From positions 1-64,000 of the forward strand of contig JAJFJZ010000012.1 of the NCBI GenBank assembly GCA_021773565.1: a stretch of 64,000 nucleotides of DNA. The letters run 5' to 3'. Positions 32,783 to 40,475 of this stretch are shown in pieces; position 1 is the stretch's first letter; each line of letters begins with the position of its first letter. Origin of the DNA: Gammaproteobacteria bacterium (lineage in GTDB: Bacteria > Pseudomonadota > Gammaproteobacteria > Pseudomonadales > Azotimanducaceae). The notes beneath the pieces are model-generated. The model ran no database searches. It had not been told where the DNA came from and was given only the letters and a program-made list of their open reading frames with translations. The translations under genes were made by a program, and so were the position numbers.

Positions 32783-35479
32783 CTACAATTCCGCAGCATT
32801 GGCCTTGTTTAAATCCAGCTTCGCACTCTTTGCAAACTTTGACGCCTGCTTCAGTGAGCACCCACCTTCGCTGGCAAGCGATATTAATGCGGTATATACA
32901 ATCCACTCAGCAGATACTTCAAAGTAGTCCCTGAGTGCTGCACGTGATTCGCTTAATCCGTAACCATCTGTTCCAAGTACACTAAATTTTCCCGGTATCC
33001 ATTTGCTTATGCTTTGCGGTAGTGCCTTCATATAATCACTGGCTGCAACAAACACTCCGGATTCACCGCCAAGCAAACGCGCAAGGTATGGTTCGGAAGT
33101 TTTTTCGGGCGAAACCCGCGTAAGGCGCTCACATGCCAGGGCGTTGCGCAGTAATTCGTTGTAACTGGTCACGCTCCATACCCTGGTGGCGAAGCCAAGT
33201 TCCTCCAGTACCTCTGCCGCCCTGATAACCTCCATCATCAGCGCACCGCTGCCCAGCAAATTGACCTGGGTCTGTTGATCACTAGACGGTGATCGGTACA
33301 GGTACATGCCTTTACACACCGCCTGTTCAAATTCCTCAATATCGTGCCCGGATTCGGCCAGGGGAATCTCCGGCATCACATAGTTTTGATTGGTAAGCGT
33401 GATGTAATAGAAGATGTTTTCCATCTGGCAGTACATTCTGTCAATTCCGTTACGAACAATAATTGCCAATTCATAAGCAAAGGCAGGATCATAACTTTTA
33501 AGATTGGGAATAGTGTTAGCCACTATATGAGAGTGCCCATCCTGATGTTGTAAACCCTCACCATTCAGGGTCGTTCTTCCAGATGTCCCGCCCAGAAGAA
33601 ATCCCTTGCACAACATATCGCCACAGGCCCACACCATATCCCCGACGCGTTGAAAACCGAACATCGAGTAGTAGATGTAAAAAGGAATCATGGGCAGACC
33701 GTGATTCGCATAAGCACTGCCCGCAGCCATAAAAGATGCCATAGCGCCAATTTCGCAGATGCCTTCCTGCAATATTTGCCCGTCTTCTGCTTCTTTATAG
33801 GGCGCAATGGTGTTCACATCCACAGGCTGATATTTTTGTCCCTCTGGTGAGTAAATCCCGGCCTGCCCAAACAAACCGTCCATACCAAAGGTTCTTGCTT
33901 CATCCGGAACAATTGGCACGATATATTTGCCAAGCTGCGTATCCCGCATAAGCTTGGATAACATGCGTACCATTGCCATCGTAGTAGACAGTTCCCGTTT
34001 GCCCGAGCCCTTCAGGATGTCTTCAAACAAATCCATGGAAGGTGCTTGCAGCTGTTCACACTCTACGCTGCGCGCGGGTATGGGTCCGCCCAGCGCTGAC
34101 CGGGCAGTTTTAAGATAGCGCAATTCATCGCTATCCTTATCAGGTCGGTAAAATTTGGCTTGTTCCAAATCTTTGTCATCTAACGGAATACCAAGGCGGC
34201 GTCCGATATCTACTCGTTCTTTTGGTGTGAGTTGCTTTTTTTGGTGTACAGTATTGCGTCCTTCCGAGTTTGGTCCAAGCCCATCGCCCTTGAGTGTTTT
34301 TACAAGGATGACAACGGGTTTTTCGTTTTCCAGGGCTGCTGCGTTATACGCTGCATACAGTTTTTTATGGTCATGCCCACCCCGCTTAATAGACCGAATT
34401 TCTTCATCCGTGAGTGATTTCATCAGATCCCGGAGCGCAGGAGAGGACTCCACCCAATGCTCCCGAACCGCGTCACCCGGTAACACAGAGTACATTTGAT
34501 AATCGCCATCAAGGGCTTCATCCATTCTTTGTTGTAATACCCCCTTGGCATCCCGTTGTAAAATGGAGTCCCAGCCGCCGCCCCATATAACCTTCAACAC
34601 ACGCCAATCTGCCCCTCGAAATGCCCGTTCCAGTTCTTGTATTATTTTTCCGTTTCCTCGTACAGGGCCATCCAGTCTTTGCAGGTTACAATTAATAACA
34701 AAGACCAGATTGTTCAGACCTTCCCTGGAGGCTATGTTGATAGTTCCCAACACTTCCGGTTCATCGGATTCTCCGTCTCCGATATAGGTCCAGATCTTGC
34801 CGCCGTTTTTGGGTTTTAATCCCCGACTTTCCAGGTACTTTGTGAAACGCGCCTGGTAAATTGACCCGGGCGCTGACAAGCCCATAGACGCAGTGGGCAT
34901 CTGCCAAAAATCAGGCATCCTGCGGGGATGCGGATAGGAAGACAAGCCACCGGCAGGATCCAGCTCCCTTCGATATGCTTTTAGTTGTGCTTCGCTCAGG
35001 CGACCTTCAAGAAAGGCACGCGCATAGATACCAGGTGCACTGTGTGCCTGGAAGTTCACCTGGTCTCCTCCATAACTCTCGGATTTGTGGCGAAATATGT
35101 GGTTCAGCCCAACTTCCATGGCAGTGGCGGTAGAAAGATAAGTGGCTATATGTCCGCCTACACCCTCTCCATCATCAAACGCCGCCAACACCGTAGCTAT
35201 CGCATTCCAGCGAATGATGTTCTCGAGTTTTTGTTCCAGGATAATGTCTCCCGGATATTGCGGTTCTTCTTCCAAGGCAATGGTATTTTTGTAAGGTGTA
35301 TTGAGACTAGCCGTACCGGCAAAGACCCCGCGACCAGCAAGATGCTCTCTTAATGCAGCCAGCAGGTCTCGGGCTTCATCACCGCCGCGTTCCGAAATAA
35401 TACTATCCAGCGCTTCAAACCACTCCTGACGCTCCTCTTGCCATGCATCAGTTAAGGGTAAAATTTCACCATTTTTCAC
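32783..35479 (-). CDS. aceE: Pyruvate dehydrogenase E1 component (homodimeric)
   Basis: This 898-residue protein is the usual size for gammaproteobacterial AceE. It contains TPYKNTIALEEEPQYPGD, GGHIATYLSTATAMEVGLNHIFRH, the ThDP-binding WTYIGDGESDEPE...VFVINCNLQ, YIVPIVPDEARTFGMDGLF and TAAMASFMAAG-type transketolase motifs in the pyrimidine domain. It decarboxylates pyruvate and passes the acetyl group to E2 lipoyl domains. ATG 35479 has ggagaaaa upstream. The aceF and lpd genes that normally follow are not downstream, so E2/E3 must be encoded elsewhere. The gene is divergent from the lipase/phaR unit. Confidence 0.95.
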   Translation of the reverse strand: MKNGEILPLTDAWQEERQEWFEALDSIISERGGDEARDLLAALREHLAGRGVFAGTASLNTPYKNTIALEEEPQYPGDIILEQKLENIIRWNAIATVLAAFDDGEGVGGHIATYLSTATAMEVGLNHIFRHKSESYGGDQVNFQAHSAPGIYARAFLEGRLSEAQLKAYRRELDPAGGLSSYPHPRRMPDFWQMPTASMGLSAPGSIYQARFTKYLESRGLKPKNGGKIWTYIGDGESDEPEVLGTINIASREGLNNLVFVINCNLQRLDGPVRGNGKIIQELERAFRGADWRVLKVIWGGGWDSILQRDAKGVLQQRMDEALDGDYQMYSVLPGDAVREHWVESSPALRDLMKSLTDEEIRSIKRGGHDHKKLYAAYNAAALENEKPVVILVKTLKGDGLGPNSEGRNTVHQKKQLTPKERVDIGRRLGIPLDDKDLEQAKFYRPDKDSDELRYLKTARSALGGPIPARSVECEQLQAPSMDLFEDILKGSGKRELSTTMAMVRMLSKLMRDTQLGKYIVPIVPDEARTFGMDGLFGQAGIYSPEGQKYQPVDVNTIAPYKEAEDGQILQEGICEIGAMASFMAAGSAYANHGLPMIPFYIYYSMFGFQRVGDMVWACGDMLCKGFLLGGTSGRTTLNGEGLQHQDGHSHIVANTIPNLKSYDPAFAYELAIIVRNGIDRMYCQMENIFYYITLTNQNYVMPEIPLAESGHDIEEFEQAVCKGMYLYRSPSSDQQTQVNLLGSGALMMEVIRAAEVLEELGFATRVWSVTSYNELLRNALACERLTRVSPEKTSEPYLARLLGGESGVFVAASDYMKALPQSISKWIPGKFSVLGTDGYGLSESRAALRDYFEVSAEWIVYTALISLASEGGCSLKQASKFAKSAKLDLNKANAAEL

Positions 35480-35623
35480 AGGTTTTCTCCGGAGAGCATT
35501 TCCACATTCCCCTGAATATACAAAAAAGCATACAAAATTTACCCATTCTTATCATTTACGCCGACCTTTGGGTGTGTTAATTGTAACGTATAGATTGTGT
35601 TAAGCTGATCAATAGAGGTGGCT

Positions 35624-36430
35624 ATGGCGGCCCGAGGTAAAATTGTGACGAGAACCAACATTGCTCCACCATCACGGATACTGGCCGCAACCGAAGGTTT
35701 ACGGGCGGTTATGGAAGCCGCAACACTTATACCCAGCATGCCCTGGCTAAACAGCCAGCCCGAGGGAGATGGGCATCATATCTATCTACTACCTGGATTT
35801 TTGGCTACCGGTGCATCTACAACCGTACTAAGAGCATATCTTGATCGTCTGGGTTACCAAACCTCCAGTTGGGGATTTGGCAGAAACCTGGGGCCTCGTG
35901 AAGATCTTGCAGCACAAATTGCCGAACGGATTGTGCAACTTTCCCGGCGTACCGGAAGGCCCATTTCTATTATCGGGCAAAGCCTGGGCGGTGTATTTGC
36001 CCGTGAAGTTGCCAAGGCTATCCCGGAGCATGTTCGACAGGTGATTACCCTGGGATCACCTTTTGGCACTTCACGTGACAACTCAGAAGGCACAAACCCT
36101 ACGGTAATGCGCTTTTTTGAAATGGCCAATGGAGAATCGATATCTGAAACCAGGAGGCGTATGAATGACCTGCATGCACCACCGCCTGTCCCCTGTACGG
36201 CTATCTATAGCAAAACAGACGGTATAGTGTCCTGGAAGTCCTGTATTGAGTCAGAAACGCCACTCACAGACAACATTGAAATTTATGCCAGCCACTGTGG
36301 AATGGGTTTTAATCCCGCAGTTTATTATATTTTAGCGGACCGGTTGGCCCAACCGGAAAAAGCCTGGGCTAAATTTGAGCGGCACGGTGCCCGAAACTGG
36401 GTATATCCGGAAGCCGCCTACGCCAGCTGA
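35624..36430 (+). CDS. Lipase-like alpha/beta hydrolase
   Basis: This 268-residue protein has HHIYLLPGFLATGASTTVLR at 51-70 as the oxyanion strand, the nucleophile elbow ISIIGQSLGGVFAREVAK (Ser120), the VITLGSPFGT loop, SKTDGIV with a candidate Asp, and His in ASHCGMGFNP. This pattern fits PGAP1/triacylglycerol-lipase-like hydrolases. No signal peptide is seen. ATG 35624 follows agagg; a GTG two codons earlier is also possible. phaR starts two bases after its stop, so the two are co-translated, which suggests a link with polyhydroxyalkanoate or lipid storage. The substrate is not known. Confidence 0.75.
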   Translation: MAARGKIVTRTNIAPPSRILAATEGLRAVMEAATLIPSMPWLNSQPEGDGHHIYLLPGFLATGASTTVLRAYLDRLGYQTSSWGFGRNLGPREDLAAQIAERIVQLSRRTGRPISIIGQSLGGVFAREVAKAIPEHVRQVITLGSPFGTSRDNSEGTNPTVMRFFEMANGESISETRRRMNDLHAPPPVPCTAIYSKTDGIVSWKSCIESETPLTDNIEIYASHCGMGFNPAVYYILADRLAQPEKAWAKFERHGARNWVYPEAAYAS

Positions 36431-36432
36431 AC

Positions 36433-36969
36433 TTGCGAATACTCAAAAAATATCCAAACCGCCGCTTATACGACACCCAGGCCAGTGCTTATGTAACGTT
36501 GGAAGACGTCCGCAAGATGGTGCTGGATAAAGATCCGCTCCAGGTTATTGATTCCAAAACTGAAAAGGACCTTACCAGATCGGTACTCCTGCAAATTATT
36601 TCAGAACAGGAGACAGAAGGACATGAACCACTGCTTACCAATAAAGTGCTTGAAGCCGTTATAAGATTCTACGGTGACAGCATGCAAGGCATTCTTGGGC
36701 GTTATATCGAACAAAGCCTGATGACGTTTATAGAGCAACAGGAACTTTACAAACGTCGAATGCGCGACGTGCTAAATGCCAACCCGTTAAAATTGATGGG
36801 TAAACTTGCCGATAATAACCTGAATTTTCTTAAGGGCCTGGTTCCCGGCGCCTCTGAAGAGGGAAGAACAAAGCAGGAAGACGAGAGTGAGGCACCCGGC
36901 GATACAAGCGCGCACGGGGATAACTCACCGCAACAAAAAAAGAACGTAAAGCCTGATAAACCTGCTTGA
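36433..36969 (+). CDS. phaR: Polyhydroxyalkanoate synthesis regulator PhaR
   Basis: This 178-residue protein opens RILKKYPNRRLYDTQASAYV, the PHB/PHA accumulation regulator DNA-binding domain. VTLEDVRKMVLDKDPLQVID and the PHB_acc repeat VLEAVIRFYGDSMQGILGRY follow, then a low-complexity charged tail from about residue 140. PhaR binds both phasin-gene promoters and PHA granules. The start is TTG 36433, the only possibility consistent with homologues because the preceding gene stops two bases earlier. Translation is presumably by coupling, since no separate ribosome-binding site is present. No phaC or phasin gene is in the window. Confidence 0.9.
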   Translation: MRILKKYPNRRLYDTQASAYVTLEDVRKMVLDKDPLQVIDSKTEKDLTRSVLLQIISEQETEGHEPLLTNKVLEAVIRFYGDSMQGILGRYIEQSLMTFIEQQELYKRRMRDVLNANPLKLMGKLADNNLNFLKGLVPGASEEGRTKQEDESEAPGDTSAHGDNSPQQKKNVKPDKPA

Positions 36970-36996
36970 AACAGTGACCCGTCCCACCCGAGAGAC

Positions 36997-37974
36997 TTAC
37001 TGCAAACGGCCCTGTTCAGAGTCACTCAGCGAAAGGCTCACTGCAACGGGCCGGTGATCGGAAACATTACACTCCAACACCTCAAACTCCGATATCTTAA
37101 GTCCTGGTGTCACCAGGACGTGGTCGAGCGCAACAGAAGGTTGCCAACTGGGATAGGTAGGCAATACATCCTCAGCAGGCCTTAAATTAGTAGTTTCAAG
37201 AGGAGAGTTGAATAAAAGGGATTGCAGGTGGCTGTTCATATCTCCAATTAACACTACGTGTTTTTCTCCTTCGATGAGATTGCGAACATATGCCAGTTGC
37301 TGATGCCTTGAGTGCTCGCCCAGGGATAAGTGTAATAAAACCACCAGGACCTCAACACCGGAATAATTAAAACGCATTGAGATCGCACCACGCCCACGTA
37401 CACGTCCCGGTAACTTGTGATCCTGTAACTGTGAGGGCTTGATTCGTGATAACAGGCCATTTCCATGCTGTGCAAACCGTCCCATATCCCGATTTAACTG
37501 GGCGTACCAGTAAGGAAATAAAGCCGTGTCAGCCAGATACTCCACCTGATTTATATAACCGTTACGCAAACTGCCAAGCTCAACCTCCTGTAAGGCTACG
37601 AGATCATAATCTGCTACTACTTCCGCAATTTTTTCCAGATTTTGTTGGCGTTCCAAATGCGGCAGAATGTGTTTCCAGCCTCGGGTCAGGTATTGTCGAT
37701 ATGCATTGGTGCTTATGCCAACCTGAATATTGAAACTCAAAAAACGCAGAATGGTATCTGTTTTGGGTGCAATGTGAACGCTGGCAGCCGGGTTGGAAAC
37801 AGCCTGCACTGTCGATTTGACAGTTTCCATTGAGCGAGGCATTTTCCAATTTAGCAACTTAGACTGATCTCTGAATGATTTTTCTTGTATATGGCCCGAA
37901 ACGACGGACCTTAACGACGGTTTTCGGGCTATCAACCTTAGTTTATCAAGGGTCTTCGGATTCAAATGAGGCAT
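36997..37974 (-). CDS. Endonuclease/exonuclease/phosphatase family protein
   Basis: This 325-residue protein has the EEP fold motifs in order: FLSFNIQVGI (Asn), LVALQEVELGS (metal-binding Glu), NGLLSRI, VVLLHLSLGEHSRHQQ, VVLIGDMNSH (Asp, Asn) and VSDHRPVAVSL (Asp-His). About 75 residues before the fold are not recognised and have no signal peptide. Members hydrolyse phosphodiesters in DNA, RNA, phosphoinositides or sphingomyelin. The same gene sits beside dsbA and cytochrome c4 in Pseudomonas-like genomes, so this is a conserved neighbourhood. The substrate is unknown. Confidence 0.85.
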   Translation of the reverse strand: MPHLNPKTLDKLRLIARKPSLRSVVSGHIQEKSFRDQSKLLNWKMPRSMETVKSTVQAVSNPAASVHIAPKTDTILRFLSFNIQVGISTNAYRQYLTRGWKHILPHLERQQNLEKIAEVVADYDLVALQEVELGSLRNGYINQVEYLADTALFPYWYAQLNRDMGRFAQHGNGLLSRIKPSQLQDHKLPGRVRGRGAISMRFNYSGVEVLVVLLHLSLGEHSRHQQLAYVRNLIEGEKHVVLIGDMNSHLQSLLFNSPLETTNLRPAEDVLPTYPSWQPSVALDHVLVTPGLKISEFEVLECNVSDHRPVAVSLSLSDSEQGRLQ

Positions 37975-38101
37975 AGATTACATTTCTCTTCATATTCTCG
38001 GAAAAGATTCAAATAACAGCTTTTCGAAGGGAGAACAAACACAAACCAGCGTACGCCGGCAACAAAACTAACAAGCGCTGGACAATTCCCGTCCGCTTTC
38101 T

Positions 38102-38764
38102 CTACTGGGCAGAATTCGTACTTAAATCACGCTCCTGCTGCACCAAAAAATCTACTACCTGCAGCATTCGGGTGTTGTTACCCGCCATAACGCCATCAAC
38201 TACATACTTTCCAGCGACAACCAGTGTCGGAACACCGGTAATGCGATACATTCTGCTGTCCGCTCCGGCCTGTTGAACCTGGCTACGAACTCCAAAGGAA
38301 TTAAATACGCTAATAAATTCGGCTTCGTCAATACCTGCACTATTACTAAACAAACGGGCCATCTGCGCAGCAGTTTGCAAATTAATACCGGCCTGATGAA
38401 TAGCGGCAAATATCGGCATATGTACCTTTTCACTCACCCCCAATACCTGGGCTGCATAGAAAGCCCGCGCCAGCGGTTCCCATGCCTGGCTAAATACTGC
38501 CGGAATGCGCCTAAAACCAATGTCATCATCTTGCCGTGAACGCCATTGTTCAACCTGTGGATCAAAGTTGTAACAATGCACACATCCATAGGAGAAAATT
38601 TCGACAACTTCGATTTTTTCCTTATCCTGCGTCTGCACAGGGACGGGCAGCTTTTTAAAGTGAACACCCTGTTCAAAACCGTTCTCATAGCTTTGCTGCG
38701 CGGCCACCTGAAGTCCTAAAAACAGACCTGCCAAAAGGCCTAGCCCCTTAAACGACAAACTCAT
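38102..38764 (-). CDS. dsbA: Thiol:disulfide interchange protein DsbA
   Basis: This 220-residue protein has a signal peptide (LGLLAGLFLGLQVAAQ). Its active site CVHC at residues 61-64 in VEIFSYGCVHCYNFDPQ is the DsbA form. A helical insert follows, then GVPTLVVAGKYVV with the cis-proline. It oxidises cysteines of exported proteins in the periplasm, including those of c-type cytochromes encoded nearby. ATG 38764 is preceded by aaagga and gives the normal length; the frame extends upstream without sense. It lies 109 bases after cytochrome c4 on the same strand and is likely co-transcribed. Confidence 0.93.
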   Translation of the reverse strand: MSLSFKGLGLLAGLFLGLQVAAQQSYENGFEQGVHFKKLPVPVQTQDKEKIEVVEIFSYGCVHCYNFDPQVEQWRSRQDDDIGFRRIPAVFSQAWEPLARAFYAAQVLGVSEKVHMPIFAAIHQAGINLQTAAQMARLFSNSAGIDEAEFISVFNSFGVRSQVQQAGADSRMYRITGVPTLVVAGKYVVDGVMAGNNTRMLQVVDFLVQQERDLSTNSAQ

Positions 38765-38873
38765 ATTGATTCCTTTAGATGTGTATTCTGTTAAAAACAA
38801 CGGAATAGTCTGTATCCATGCTTTGACAACGAAACTTTCAAAAATACTGCGCTTGAATACATAGTAAAGCTGA

Positions 38874-39500
38874 CTAGCGCAAACCCTGCACATAGTTAGC
38901 AACAGCCCTGATTTCTCCATCCGTGAGGTTTCCAGCTATCTGTCGCATCATGCCACCATTATTCTCGTCGGTTTTGCGCTCACCTTCCCGATATTTACGC
39001 AATTGTTCCACTACATAGGCCATGGATTGCCCGGCTATGTTCGGGAACCCCGCGAGACTGTTTCCAGAACCGGAGGGAGAGTGGCATGCAGTACAAGCAG
39101 AAACATTTTTCTTCAGAATTCCGCCTCGATATATCTGTTCACCGAGTGCAAGATCATCATCGCTGGATTCACCGGCAGCACCAGGGAGGGATGCATAATA
39201 AGCCGCCAGATCCTGCAGCTGTTGTTCACTTTTACCTATGAGCTGGCCTGCCATCAACGGAGCCGCGCGGTCACCGGACTGGATCATGCGCAACTGGCTT
39301 GCCAGGTACTTTTCATTTTGCCCGCCCAATTTGGGATAGTCCGGCATCAGGCCCGTATTGCCGTCCTGCCCATGGCAGGCAGCACAGGTAATTGCCAGTG
39401 ATTTACCGGCTTCTACATCTCCTCCCGCCATAGCAGGGCTACTTGTCGCCGTATTAAGCAGTGCCAGTAACGACACCGCCGCCAAATAATTAAATCGCAT
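38874..39500 (-). CDS. Cytochrome c4
   Basis: This 208-residue protein has a signal peptide ending PAMA, followed by GGDVEAGKSLAITCAACHGQDG. It contains two CXXCH haem sites (CAACH, CTACH) in homologous domains, with YPKLGGQNEKYLASQL and FPNIAGQSMAYVVEQLRKY after each and methionine ligands in PLMAGQ and GGMMRQIA. It is a periplasmic diheme electron carrier that feeds cytochrome oxidases. ATG 39500 is chosen from the signal peptide and the upstream aaggacgg. The order engB, c4 (divergent), dsbA, EEP matches Pseudomonas. Confidence 0.93.
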   Translation of the reverse strand: MRFNYLAAVSLLALLNTATSSPAMAGGDVEAGKSLAITCAACHGQDGNTGLMPDYPKLGGQNEKYLASQLRMIQSGDRAAPLMAGQLIGKSEQQLQDLAAYYASLPGAAGESSDDDLALGEQIYRGGILKKNVSACTACHSPSGSGNSLAGFPNIAGQSMAYVVEQLRKYREGERKTDENNGGMMRQIAGNLTDGEIRAVANYVQGLR

Positions 39501-39652
39501 AACCAAATTCCGTCCTTCTTTAAAGCAATAGCACCAAAAAAGTGTTTGGCATTTATACGGGGAAATCCCCGTCCGCTCAATACCCGCACCTACCAGTAAA
39601 ACTGCGTATCCGGTAAAATCCGCCAATTATAACCCATTGTGCAGGGAAATGA

Positions 39653-40285
39653 GTGGTCGACAACAGTAAAGCCCCGGAAAACCAGTCACTTCGAATAGAG
39701 GCTGAATTTTTGGTAAGTGCAGCCAACCCAAAACAATATCCCCCGGAGTCGTGTACAGAAGTTGCCTTTGCCGGACGCTCCAATGCGGGCAAATCCAGCG
39801 TGCTGAACCGTTTAACTGGTAACAAGCAACTAGCCAGAACCAGTAAAACGCCGGGTAGAACACAGCTTATCAACTTTTTCGATACACCCCTCAATGGCAG
39901 ATTGGTCGACTTACCCGGCTATGGGTACGCCAAGGCATCACAAAAACAAAAAGCAATATGGCGAGTAAATAATGAAAGTTATCTATCCCAACGCGAAAGC
40001 CTCACCGGGTTAATCCTTGTAATGGACGTTCGGCACCCCTTTCAGCCCTTTGATGTACAAATGCTTGAATGGGCTATCGAATCCGACTTTCCGCTGCACA
40101 TTCTTTTAAACAAGAGCGACAAACTCAAACAGGGCGCAAGACAAAAAACCTTACACCAGGCACAACAACATATAGCTGGAAACGCCCTGTTGGCTGTTCA
40201 GCTGTTCTCTGCCAAGTCGGGTCTGGGTTTGGACGAGGTGCGCGAGCGAATACTCGGGTGGTTTAACGCTCCAGATAGGCAATGA
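39653..40285 (+). CDS. engB: Ribosome biogenesis GTPase EngB (YihA)
   Basis: This 210-residue protein has G1 EVAFAGRSNAGKSSVLNRL, G2 TSKTPGRTQLINFF, G3 VDLPGYGYAKAS, G4 LLNKSDKL and G5 FSAKSGLG. The YGYA after G3 and the size are diagnostic of EngB, an essential GTPase for 50S assembly. The start is GTG 39653 with aggga upstream; an overlapping ATG at 39649 is in another frame. It converges on polA, with a small-RNA/terminator region between, the same layout as polA-spf-yihA in enterobacteria. Confidence 0.95.
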   Translation: MVDNSKAPENQSLRIEAEFLVSAANPKQYPPESCTEVAFAGRSNAGKSSVLNRLTGNKQLARTSKTPGRTQLINFFDTPLNGRLVDLPGYGYAKASQKQKAIWRVNNESYLSQRESLTGLILVMDVRHPFQPFDVQMLEWAIESDFPLHILLNKSDKLKQGARQKTLHQAQQHIAGNALLAVQLFSAKSGLGLDEVRERILGWFNAPDRQ

Positions 40286-40290
40286 CCGGA

Positions 40291-40325
40291 TAAAAAAGCC
40301 CTGGACAACGCTGTCATCCAGGGCT
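40291..40325 (-). terminator. Rho-independent terminator of the polA-engB intergenic transcript
   Basis: A perfect 9-bp stem (agccctgga/tccagggct) with an 11-base loop spans 40297-40325. On the minus strand it is followed by TTTTTTA. It could end polA mRNA or, more likely, an independent small RNA. Confidence 0.88.
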
Positions 40326-40412
40326 GGCTGCCCAGTTACGCTACGGGGGGCGTATGTGGTTAGAACATTTCTATGATGGGTCAGGAAGCCAATGCTCTAC
40401 AGCCATAGTGTT
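40291..40412 (-). ncRNA. Candidate Spot 42/ErsA-type small RNA between polA and engB
   Basis: The region downstream of polA and convergent with engB is where enterobacteria encode Spot 42 (spf) and Pseudomonas encodes ErsA. Here the minus strand has a TATAAC -10-like hexamer at 40425-40420, an expected start near 40412, and ends in a strong GC stem plus a U-tract at 40291. The transcript would be about 120 nt. It contains GAAATGTTCTAACC, which recalls the AUGUUCUA segment of Spot 42. The -35 region is poor and no alignment was done. Such RNAs act with Hfq on carbon-metabolism or envelope mRNAs; targets here are unknown. Confidence 0.5.
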
Positions 40413-40475
40413 AGAGGACGTTATACTGCAAAAAGTTCCAGAAGCGCATACAGTCCAGACTTGGTAACCCATGCA

